Below are positions 13,622-25,800 of a stretch of DNA of 64,000 bases, piece by piece. The stretch comes from Malurus cyaneus samueli (lineage: Eukaryota > Chordata > Aves > Passeriformes > Maluridae), in NCBI GenBank assembly GCA_009741485.1, contig CM019219.1:2207998-2271997 (forward strand), given 5' to 3'. Under the pieces are notes generated by a model. It made no database searches. It was not told the origin of the DNA and saw nothing but the letters and a program-made list of their open reading frames with translations. Both the position numbers and the translations under genes were made by a program. Numbering within the stretch: the stretch's first letter is position 1; every line of letters starts with the position of its first letter.

Positions 13622-16600
13622 ATGGAGTTTTTAACCTTTTCTCCAGAGAACGACTGCTTTTCAGAATTACTCGACGGCAGCGATGGGGATGAAGAGGAAA
13701 TTCTTGTCTGTGGAGAAGATTTAGAGCTTAATCCTTTTGATGGCTTGCCTTACTCCTCCCGTTATTACAGACTGATGAAAGAGAGAGAAGAGCTCCCAAT
13801 ATGGAAAGAGAAATGTACTTTCATGGAGAGTTTGCTTCATAATCAGATCGTGATTGTGTCAGGAGATGCTAAGACCGGCAAGAGCTCCCAGGTCAGTACA
13901 ACAGACTTGGCTGGGGTTTTTTTTTTTAATGTATTCTTAGAACATTTAATGAGGTATGAATTTCAGAATTCCTATATTATCATCCAAGTATTAAGGCCAG
14001 AGAGGAAAAGTGAAATACAGAAGGTGAATAGGGATTAATGCACTCAAATGCAGATTTGAAATATATCAAACATATGAATAAGTTTCTTCAAGCACTCATA
14101 CAAATTTGCACTTACTTTGTGTTTTGGCTCTGATTGGTGCTATAACAGGAGAGAAATACAGTGGATTCATCAAAAGAGAAGGTGAAAAAAAATCTCAGGG
14201 AGTGAAAGATTGAATTCAGCAGGGCAGTTCCTTGGGTAGAATTAATAGTCTTTCCATCCCTTCAGCCAGGAGCAAATGTTGTCTCCAACAGCACAAAATT
14301 ACTTTACAAACTCATGTTAAAGCACATCACTGAAGCCAAGATCTCAGCTGAGTCTAAGCACACAAATATCAGTCAGGACTATGAAATCCTGCTGTAACAA
14401 TATATAACAACCCTGCTCTGTTGTCACAGTGAGCAGAGAAGAATTTTCCAGGGCTATCAGCCAAAAGATTATTGTTTATGATTGGGATCAGGACAAAACT
14501 TTCTTGCTGGTAAAGCTGCAGAATAATTACTGTTGCAGTTCATCTCAAATATCCCAGAGACTTCAATGTTGGGCACTGCCAGGGATCACATCTTGAACTG
14601 GAGACATCACACTTCTCCCTGAAAATTCTTGTGTTCCCATAAAAATGATAAACACCCACCTGGCGCCCAGAATAATTTTTGGAGAGCAAAGCCTTTGCCC
14701 CTCATTACTGGCTGTAATTTATGCACAAAACACTTGTGTGATAGTAAACAATTTCTAATAAATATTACCTTTTAAATTGCCCTTCAACAAGTTTAACAAG
14801 ATGCAGCCCTTTGCCAGTTGGTTTTTCAACATTTCTAGAAAGGCATATAATTATACAGAAATAAATTGCATGTGGCTGATGCACACATACAGTTTTAGAT
14901 GTTGATTAAATGAAAGATTTGAAACCTAATACCACCATTAAAATAATATTTATAATACAATTTTGATTTCTCATAACAGCAACACATGGATATTTTCCAG
15001 TGTTGATTTTCTGTAAATACATAAATTAGGGAGCTGCTGTGTAAGTTCCTGGAGCGGTTCGGTTTGAATTTTCTGTTCACAGAAATTTCATGAGAAATTA
15101 GTGATATTTACTGGGGCATTTATCAGATTGAACTCCTGTTCTTCCTGGGAGATGTTTTGTGTGGATATGGTACAGTAGAGAAGGTTTGGTGCTGAGCCAG
15201 CCCTGAACATCACAGCACTGATCTCGCTGGATCCACCAGCCCTGCTGTGCTGACAGTGACACTGCTGTCACCCGCTCCCAGAGCCCAGCTCTGCCCCTAA
15301 GGCAGCACATTCCAGCTAATCTGAGTCCAGCTCAGCCATTCCCATATAAACCTTTCAGTCTATGTTAAGAATTTAAGGGTTCCGAAGTGCTGACATTGAT
15401 AATTCCTGGCATGCAGCAAGCGCTCAGCCTGGTTTAATTGTTCTGATGCCTAAATCTGGCTTACCTAAACCAGAAGCTGGACAAAATTCAGAGAATCCAA
15501 AGCAGTTCTGTTTATTGCAGGGCCTTCAGGGCCATCCAGGGCAGTCCCACACCCACAATAGACAATGGCTCACGGGTTTTTCACCCTTTCTCACTTTTGT
15601 CCATTTTGGGGCTGAATGCTCCAATTGCAGCTCAGCCATGCAGTCATGACTCCAAGTTGGCTCCCCCCATTCTCTGTTTTTTTCCATCTCTTGGGGCCTG
15701 GCCAGGGAGGTGTCCTTGAGTTTGGGGCTGCAGAGGAATTGTGTAAAAATGGGAGAGCAGGAGCTCAGCACTGTCTGTGGAGTCTGGAGTTAAACACTGA
15801 AGAATCTCAGGGGTACAGAGACATAGAAACAGAGAAGCTGAAATCCTGAGGGATCAGTTCCACCGTACTGAAAGAATTGCAGCTGTTTGGAGTTGCAATC
15901 GGTGCTGCTTGGATTTGCAGTCCGTCCTGGTTGAATTTGCAGTTGGTGCTGGTTGGATTTGCAGTCTGTGCTGGTTGAATTTGCAGTCCGTGCTGGTTGA
16001 ATTTGCAGTTTCTGCTGGTTGGAATTTGCAGTTGGTGCTGGTTGGATTTGCAGTCTGTGCTGGTTGAATTTGCAGTCTGTGCTGGTTGAATTTGCAGTCC
16101 GGTCTGGTTGAATTTGCAGTTTCTGCTGGTTGGAGTTGCAGTCCGTGCTGGTTGAATTTGCAGTCCGTACTGTTTGAATTTGTTTCTGCTGTTGGAGTTG
16201 CAGTCCGTGCTGGTTGAATTTGCAGTTTCTGCTGATTGGAGTTGCAGTTGCTGGTTGAATTTGCAGTTGCTGGTTGGATTTAGAGTCTGTGCTGGCTGGA
16301 TTTGCAGTCGGTGCTGTTTGAATTTGCAGTCTGTGATGGTTGAATTTGCAGTCCGTACTATTTGAATTTGCAGTCCATGCTGGTTGGAGTTGCAGTTTCT
16401 GCTGTTTGAATTTGCAGTCCTGCAGCACATTAAGGCCTAACCCGGTGTTGTCCCCTCAGGTCCCTCAGTGGTGCGCCGAGCGCTGTCTGGAGCTGCAGCC
16501 CCGCGGGGCCGTGGTGTGCACCCAGGTGCTCCGGCCGGCCGCTGTCAGCCTGGCCCTGCGTGTGTCTGACCAGATGGACGTCAGCCTGGGCCACGAGGTG

Positions 16601-19600
16601 GGCTACTCTGTCCCTTTCGAGAGCTGCTGCACGGCCGACACCATCCTCAGGTTGGTGCCTTCAGGGTTGGGAGGCCATTGGTGTTGGGAGGCCTTTGGGG
16701 CTTGGAGGCCTTCAGGCCAAGGGCAGGAGTTGGCGCTGACAGAGCTGAAGCTCTTGCAAATAAAAAACCAACGCTGCTTGGTAAAGTTATGTGATATTTT
16801 AAAATCACAGAATCGCCGAGTATGCTGAAGTGGAAGGGACCCAAAAGGATCATTCAGCTCCTGGACCTGTACAGACATCCCAACAATCTCCCCTGTGCAT
16901 CCCTGGCAGCACTGTCCAAACACTCCTGGAGCTCTGGGACCATTCCCTGGGGAGCCTGGGCAGTGCCAGCAGCCTCTGGGGACAGCAGAACCTTTCCCAA
17001 AATCCAACCTAAACCTCTCTGGCACAGCTCCAGCCATTGCCTGGGTCCTGTCCCTGGTCACACAGAGCAGACATCCATGCCTGCCCCCACTGTCCCACTC
17101 ACATGAAAGTTTTAGGTTACAATGAGATTACTGCCCTCTCTTCTCCTGAGATTTCTGATTAATCAATAAGCACTAAAAGGCTTGACAGAGGCACTCTCTG
17201 CTAAATCAAAGTACAGATTTCAGTGGGCAAGGTTACCGTCCACACAAAACTTCACTAAGCACCTCCATAACCTCTATTTCTTTTCCTCTACCTTTTCTTC
17301 CCTCTATTTTCCAGTGCAAGAGTGTTCATTACTGTAAGAGAACACGAGCTATCTATCACAAAGTAGAGCTGGAATTTAAAAGCAATCCAAAATCACGGCT
17401 AGAAGAAGGCATATTCAATAACAAGAGAAGATAAGAATTTAGGAAGAGTTTTAAGAGATAAGAAATGCACCTGATGTATTCAGTACAGGCAGGTGACAGG
17501 AGAAACACAAGGATGCAGCTTTTGAGCCTCCCAGAAAGTTGTGAGGGTTATTTTCTCTGGTTCCTAACATGCCAGGCACAAAATACCATCTCTACATCAC
17601 CAGGCTTTTCTTCTCAGACACTGATTTCCAATGGAGCAGAGGATCCTCACCATTTCCAAAATTCAATTTCCACCCCTCTTCCTCTTGCCTGTGTTTTCTC
17701 TTTCCATGGAGAGCTCCTCACACCTCATCCTGCAGCAGAGCTTCCTGCAGCTGCTCCTGTTGTGAGGGAAATGAATCCCTTCCTCTCACACATGGAATTC
17801 TGCTTCAAGGATTCCAAGTCCTGCTGAGCAACACAGCAAAAATAATACCCTTAAAAAAACCTTTCAGCAGCAGGGATGGAAGTGAGGAGGCCCTTATGGC
17901 ATAAATTAATGGTTTTGGCTCTGCCTCAAGTGCACTCTCTTTTCCTCCTCTAAAAGGATTAGTTCCCAGCTCAGGAATTATGACATGTGATGCGCTCAGA
18001 TAGTTTGGAAGATGAATAAGTTATGTTTTTAGGGCAGAAGTCTTTCTGCTTTTGCCTGGAGCATCCTTTCCACCACAGCACCACTGAGTGCCATTGAACC
18101 ACATCGAGCCTGTAGCTCCTTAAGGAAGGATTTAAATCCACAACTGAGACTGTGATACGGCTGCAAAATACTCTCTGTCCTTATGAAATCTTTCTGGTTG
18201 GAACAGAAAGAACCAAGCTGTCCCCAAGAGCCTGAATGAATTCTTACAATGATATTCTAAGAAAGCTAGCAGAGTGTTGTGTTTCTGTGTTGCAGGTACT
18301 GCACGGATGAGATGCTCCAGAGGGAGATGATGTCCACACCACTCCTGAACGATTACGGTGTCATTGTCTTGGATGATGTGCACGAAAGGACTGTGGCAAC
18401 AGATGCACTGCTGGGCCTTCTCAGAGATGTGCTGCTGGCCAGAGCAGAGCTGAGGCTGGTGCTCCTCACTGCTCCCCACATGGCCAGGGAGCTGCAGGAT
18501 TTCTGTGGGGGTGTCCCCATGATCCGAGTGCAGAGCAGACATTGTGCTGAGGTTGTGTACTCCTGCAGCACCCACAGGGACCCTTTCCTGGCTGCTCTGA
18601 GGCTGCTCTTTGAGTTACACCATGCCAAGGAGAAGGGTGACATTGTCATCTTCCTGGCATGTGAGCAAGTGAGTGGATAACCTGTCCTGTTGCAGATTTT
18701 AGTCAGGAAATGTGTGTTTTGATCTGACCTCTAAATATCTTGTTGCGAGTAGCTAAGAGAGCAGATGTGCCAACAGGTTTTATAATTTCAGGGTTTTCTT
18801 TCCTTCCTTCTTTCTCTCCTTCCTTCCTAACCATTTGTGTGCACAACAGCAGGAGGGAAATGTCACTCCAGAGGTGTGACAGAAAATCCAGGAATCTGCA
18901 TGGGCTTGGCCAGTCTTAATAGTGGCACCTCTGAATCCCTGTGGGCAGCAGTGATTTCCTAAATTCACTGCACCAGAATGTCCTTTATAGCTGTCAGAGC
19001 AATCAAATAAATATTTCTATTATTATTATTGTTATTATTATTATTTTCCTGATAGTGATCCCAAATTTTCCACCATGTATCATTAAATCTGCTTTAGAAC
19101 AACAAACTCACCAGGAAATAATAAGTTTTCACAAGCAAAGATAATTTACCATGAACTGCTCAGAGAGTGCTGCTTTTCACTGTAAAAAAAAGGGGTATGG
19201 ATACAAAACACTTTTAATGATGTTAATAATCAGTTTTAAATTGTAAAGACACAAATTTTAATGAATTGTGTTTGTTCCCATATATACAATAGGTAAGGTC
19301 AGAGAAAAAAAACACACTCTCTTTCCATTTCAAAGGACTGGGAAAAAAGTTTTATTTCTGCTGAAAAGGGGTGTTTTCTGACAGGCAGATTCAACACAAA
19401 ACTAAAATAAGAATTTGTTTCCTGCTGAGATCACTCCATTTTCTCTCTCATGATGAACAGAACCCTCGTTATGAACCAGAACGTCCCATGAATTCTTGTT
19501 TAAGTGTGATTTAAGGTTTCATTCTGGTAATGGCTCACTGTTCCCAAGCACTCAACTGTCTTTTAAACTAAACAAAAATATGAATTAACCAAGAACATCA

Positions 19601-22600
19601 AGATTTATGTGCTGCCCTGCTGCCAGCCTTGCTATTAGATGTCACTCTGGTGTCTTTACAGCAATTTTTATAGAGCACTTTCAACCTATAACTACCATAA
19701 ATGTGGTGTCACTCTCAAAGAGAAACTCAGCCTGACTGTTCAATTTTGCAAAACGTTTGCTAATAAAAATGCTTTTAAAAGAATTTCCTTTCCAGCTGAG
19801 CAAGGCCATGAATTATTTTTGTGTGCCTTTCAAAAAATCAGGCAGAAAACAAATGATTTCTTATTTTAAAAACTCGACAATTAAAAGATTAAAACAATTG
19901 ATATATAACCTCTGGATAAAGGTGATGTTCCATCAACACAAGTCTGGGACATTTACTGACTTTATTAAATCTTTATAGAGTTTATTACCATCAGGAAAAA
20001 AAAAAAAACCATTTCTAATACTTCTATATTCTTAATTATAATAAGTAAGGTAAATTAGGGAGGTTTCTTCATATTTTATGTGTTTTAATGGGCCCAAAAA
20101 TACAATTGTTTCATGAGGAATAATGTATTTCTCTTGATTACAGGAAATTGAAAAAGCTTATCAGATGATCAGACAGGAACAGTCCAATTTAAACCCTGAC
20201 CTTGGAGAACTCATCCCCATCCCTTTATACCCCACAAAACAAGACCCAACTCCCAAACCAACCCCAGACAAACAGAAATGCTGCAAAAAATACAGGAGGA
20301 AAGTGCTACTCACCACCAGCTTTGGAGAATCTTTGATCTGGATTAAAAACGTGGCCTTTGTCATCGATGTCGGTGTGGAGAGAAGAAAGGTCAGTGGAGA
20401 GAACCAGCAGCAGTTTGTCAAAAATAAACTGAGTATAAAGGACTTTGCAGGGCAGGGGAAAGGGAATTGTGCAGCTCAGGTGAATACAAAGAGTTCCTAG
20501 AGGATCATGTGTTTTTCTTCTCTTTCACAGCACAGTTTCTATAATGTTTTGAACTTGCAAATTAATATAATTTAAATCATTTTCATGGATATCTCATTTG
20601 AAAACCAAGCAAGAAATCACAATTACTTCCCAAATTCAATCAGAAATCAAATTTTTGAAGTTTCTAAAGCCAGGGGAACACTCTCAGCTGAAAGTGCCAC
20701 TTATTTGGGCATTAAACCAATGACAGTTCATTTGCAAAATCCATCTCACTGGAGTTTTGTCCAATCAGTCAGAACTTTCTCTTCAGTATTTTATGATGGA
20801 GCCAAATCCAATCAGTTCCTGGGTACCTATTGGCAGATCTGCTGCTTTAGTAGATTAACCTCATCCCTTATTTAATGATTTACTAATTGCTCACACAGGC
20901 AATCTCTATTTTTTAAAGCTGTTTGTGCTCCTCCTGGACATGTGCTCCCATCCAAGTACCTCAAAATGCTGCAATTTTTCTAATTAATACTTGACCTTTA
21001 CCAGTTCATTTTAAGTTTGGCCTCAGCTCTTGTTTTCCACCCTGGAAAGGACCAGTGCAGTTGCAAAAAATCTTTCTTTTATTTCTATAAAACCAATGTC
21101 CTAAGAAATGAGCAAATATGTAGGAACATGGACTGGAAAGCTGCACTATTACAGGCTTTGTAACCATTTTATAATCAAAATAAATATTTCAGCAACAGGC
21201 AAAAGAAACAACATAATACTGTTCCAAAATTGTAGCTAAGTGTTCCTAAAATTTTGGAGCAGGGATTATTAATCCTGATTAGCCTTGCAAGTAATTCCGG
21301 GGAAAGCTTATGAACTACCAGTACCTTTCATTTTCAATGCAAAAATCTGTCATTTTTAAAGGTTTTTAACTGGGAATTATAAACTAAAACAGTCCCAAGT
21401 AGAGCTAAAAAGAAGTCACACTTTTGTGAACAAGGAAGAAGAGCTCTAAAGCAGTTTTCAATTAGACCATGTTTATTTCTTAAATTTATTCCTGCAACTG
21501 CAGATTTCTTGGATGGCAGAAGTGAATGTCATTTCTGTGGTAACTTGAAGCCCAAAGTAAAATTCAGTGAATTTAAAATTTTGTGAGTTTAAAATACAAA
21601 TCAATTGGAACAAATCAGTTCCAAAAGCCCTGATATCCATCAAATCACTTCTATCAGTGATGCAATTATTACCCTTAATTCAATTCTTTTTTTAGCCCTG
21701 TGATATTCCAATTCTCATTCAGTCTCTGTGGCTCAAAGTCAGCTGAGCAAACAGGGAACAGGAAAAGTTTTGTGCAGAGCAATATCCCACCTGAGTCTTG
21801 CAGCTGGGATGTATCAGCTGGAGAATTTAATTGCAGAAGAAGACATTTTTCTCCTGCATTAAAGGATATTTTATCTTTTTTATTAAAATCCTTCTTAAAG
21901 CAGGAAGAGTTGGCTCCGATGACAGGAGTAGAAAGCTGCCCTAACCAGGCAATTTTACATCTTGCTTGTGGCCAGAACATTGAGTGGATCAGCCCCTCAG
22001 CTTAATTAAAATACAGCATAATTAAGGAAAAAACCAAACATGGCATCATACACCTCTAATACAGCCCTTGTCTCCTGTACTGAATTGTCAGATTTCAGTA
22101 TTAAGACAAAAATCTGGAGTTACAGAACAAAACGCTGCCAGAAAATGTTGGGATTCTGTCACTGGAAGAAATAATATTTTTTGATGTTTTTCTTGATGAT
22201 ACCATTTTCTGCTTTAGTAAGGTACATTCTTCAGGGAAAAAAAAAGACATTTATCTTAGAGCACACTTCGAATGCCTGCAAAACACCTGTCAGTTTGTCA
22301 GGGTGCTGAGTGCCCTCCTTTCCAAGCTGGTGAAATAAAAAGAAATGAAAACTGTTACTACGCTTGCTGTAAAATGACTTAGAGAGAAATTCAGTGCAGA
22401 CCATTCAATATTTTTGCAGCCCTTGTGTACTTGTCTGATGCTTGGTATCTCTTTCATTTAAAGGTGTACAATCCTAGAATCAGAGCAGACTCTGTTCTAA
22501 CCCAGCCTATCAGCAAAAGTCAAGCAGAGATGCATAAACAAATTCTGGGCATGTCTCCATCAGGTAGAAATATTAGCTCAACATTTCAATCCATTAGCTG

Positions 22601-22859
22601 CAATTGTTAATGCAATCGACGTGGCAACGAGAGGAGGAAGCAGTTTTAAAAAGGTAATTTTCCTGAATTTTCTTCCAGGGAAAGTCTTCTGCTTGTATCC
22701 TGAAGAATTTACATACAAAGAGATGAAGCCACAAATCCCAGCTAAAGTTCAGGAATCCAAACTCACCAGCCTGGTCCTGTTCCTGAAGAGGATGGACATA
22801 GCAGGATTTGCACATTGTGACTTCATCAGCAGCCCAGGTAAGGGCTGCACCATTTATTA

Positions 22860-22892
<33 letters not shown>

Positions 22893-25800
22893 TACGGATT
22901 CATTTCGCCCTGTCACTCACAGAACTGTTTTTCATTTAAGCACCAAAATAATATCACCCCACACCTACTGCAGCAGCTCTTAGCTCAGCACTAAAAAAAA
23001 AAGACCATAAAGTAACTGAATGGAATTGGAATGTAAAAAAAATCAATATTCCAAATATCTTCGCATCCAGGTTACATATTATTTTCCTGGAACCCACAAA
23101 GGAAATTTGTGCCCCATTGTTGGAGGCATTGTGCAGATATCCAACTGAATATACTCCTTTAATCAAAAGTTTACAACCCAAATAAACCACTGTTGTTACC
23201 TAGGGGATGCATGTGGAGGAAATGAGCTTCTTCCTTATCCTCCAGCATCTCCCACCTCGAATTTACAATGGGCTGTTCCTTAAGGATAATGTTCCTTATA
23301 AAATAAACCCAAATAGACTTTCAATACTAGATAGGGAAGATGCTGAATTTCGAGGTAAGAATGTGAAGGAAGTTGCCTTTTCTTTCACCCAACTTCATAA
23401 TTTAGGGTTTTTTCTATAGAAGGATATTTTCCTCTGTTCTGGCCTATCACAAAATCCAAGTACCACTGCAAATTCTGCTGTTGATTTCAAATTCATTAAA
23501 GTTAGGGAAATAGCCCTGATTTCATTGATTTGGGGATTGCTGGTTTCATTCAGGATAATTTTCCAGGGCAAACAGGAAAAATTCTTATATTATCTTGCCT
23601 TTCTTCATGTACATGCACAAAATTGGAATGATCACTTCTCTTTTGTGTTGTGAACCATAATTAATCAATAATAGAGTTAATTCCTCACAGTTGGATTATT
23701 ATTAATAATTAATAAGAGTTCCTCACTGTAGGATTTTGCAATAGTTGGTAAATGGAATCTTTTTCCCTCACCTGGCTGTTTAGCAGAAACATGCCTAAAA
23801 GAAATAGGAAAGAAAAATGTTAGTCTGGTGGTAATTAATTCAAAACCAATGAGAATTGGAGTATTTGGCCTTGTGAGTGTCACATCCTGCAACACTGAAT
23901 CCAAGAAACCTGCATGGAAAAGGATTATGGAATACAGTTTGCTTCCACTCAAATTTAAAATGTATTTTACCATTAAAAAAGTACGTACTAAAATATATCA
24001 ATGTTTTTCCTGGATATGGAGAGTTTTTCTTGAAATAAAGAAAAATTAGTAAAATTATATGAGGGAAAGCATTCAGCATTTTGGGGTTTAAAGGAGCAGT
24101 GGAGACAGCATTCAGAGAAAATTAAATGCTAGAGGCATTTCAGGGTTTCACAGGTGTAAGAATTCTAAGTTTTGGCTGTATTTTTGCCTAATGCAGCTGA
24201 AGAAAGCATTGTGCTGATGTGAAAAAAAATGCATTTGATGAATGCATGGGCTTTGCTTGGATGGACATTAAATATGACAAAGTTTTTGCTAACAAACAAG
24301 AATGTCAGGTCAAGGTATTGAGTTGTATTTTGGGGATAATTAAACAGTGCAAGGAATGTTGGACAAACTGCTTCAACAAAGCAGAAATCCCACAAACACT
24401 GCAGGGGTCCTCTGGAAGCAGAGGAGAAAGTCTGCACAATTTCCTGCTCTGCTTCCTGTCTTACCCAATTAAAAATTTGAGACAGAGCTTTAAGGGTCCA
24501 GCACAGCTCTTCCTTTATCCAGGATATATCAAACATTGCCTTTCTTTCCACTTTGGAGCAAGCAATAAACTTTTTTTCCTACCAGCACTGATGCTGATCC
24601 CTAGAGAACCCTCCAGAGATGAGTGCAAAGCTCCCACAATCAGAGCACAGAGAGCTGCAAGTGCCTGCTGTGAAATGTTTGTCTGGAAAAGAACAGAAAT
24701 AGAAAGGGAGAAATGTGTCAGGGGAGTCAGGTATTGTGTCAGAGCAACTCACAGAACTCAAAACATGTCAGGCTTTTGAGCACATCAACCCAAGGATGGG
24801 TTGGGCTGGAAAGAACCTTAAAGATCACCCAGTTCTGACCCCCTGCCATGGCTTTGACTGCTCCGTGGCCCTTCACCTCCTTGGACTGGAGCTCTCTTTG
24901 AGTAAAATGAGTAAAACCATTGCAGCATCTTCCATCAGAACTCCTCCTGTCCAACAAACATTCTCACCTTGCCTTTGCAATTGAAACAGAGGGAGGTTTT
25001 GGGGTTTTTAGGTGAATTTCTCCCAAACAAAATAATTTTTTCACTTAGCTGACAGAGTAAGGCACGGGCATGAACTTGTGAGCAAACAAATCAGAACACT
25101 GAAATTCCTAGCAAGAAATACTTCACAATCTGTTTCCTGCACATTGAGAACGTACAGCAGATAAGAAACAAAAATTACATCAGTAAAACATTTTATTTCT
25201 GCTCAGCAACAATGTGCACAAGGGATTTTTCTTTTTCTGCTGCTCTTTGAGGAGAAATAAAAGCCTGGATTAAGTCTGACTCATTACTGCATTATGAAAG
25301 CAACAAACATGTCAGGCTTACAGCTGCTGCATTTAATTCATGCCATAATCGAGGGGAGCAAATGCAGCAGAGCTTGTTTTCTGGAATTCATGAGCCAGAG
25401 GAAAATGAATCTGGCACTGCAGCTCCCAAGTGCATTAGTGGGATTCCAGTGCCACTAGAACAGGGCTGTGTTTACATTTTGATCAGTTAATCAGATAGAT
25501 CTTTGCTGGGGTTTGTAAAAAAGAATTCCAGGGCCACAGATTGCAGCAGCACTGTGTACTTCTGTAAATCACTGGAAAATCCTTGCTTAAACCAAGCAAA
25601 TCATTATAAAGATAAGGCCACGTAAGATTTCTGTAAGGAATCAAGGTGAAAGCATTTGCAGAGTAGGAGATCAAAACACAGGAGCTGTGGATGTGCCAGA
25701 TAAGCACAAAAGAGCAGTTAAATGGACAACTAAAAATCATGGAATTTAAGTTTCATTCTCTTTCTAATATCCAAATATTCTAGAACTTTGACCAAATCCT

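Noticed and set aside
15790..16430. Minus-strand open frames of 207 and 212 aa, Asn/Gln/Thr-rich
   Set aside because: They translate the 22-bp repeat in two frames with no start context or homology.
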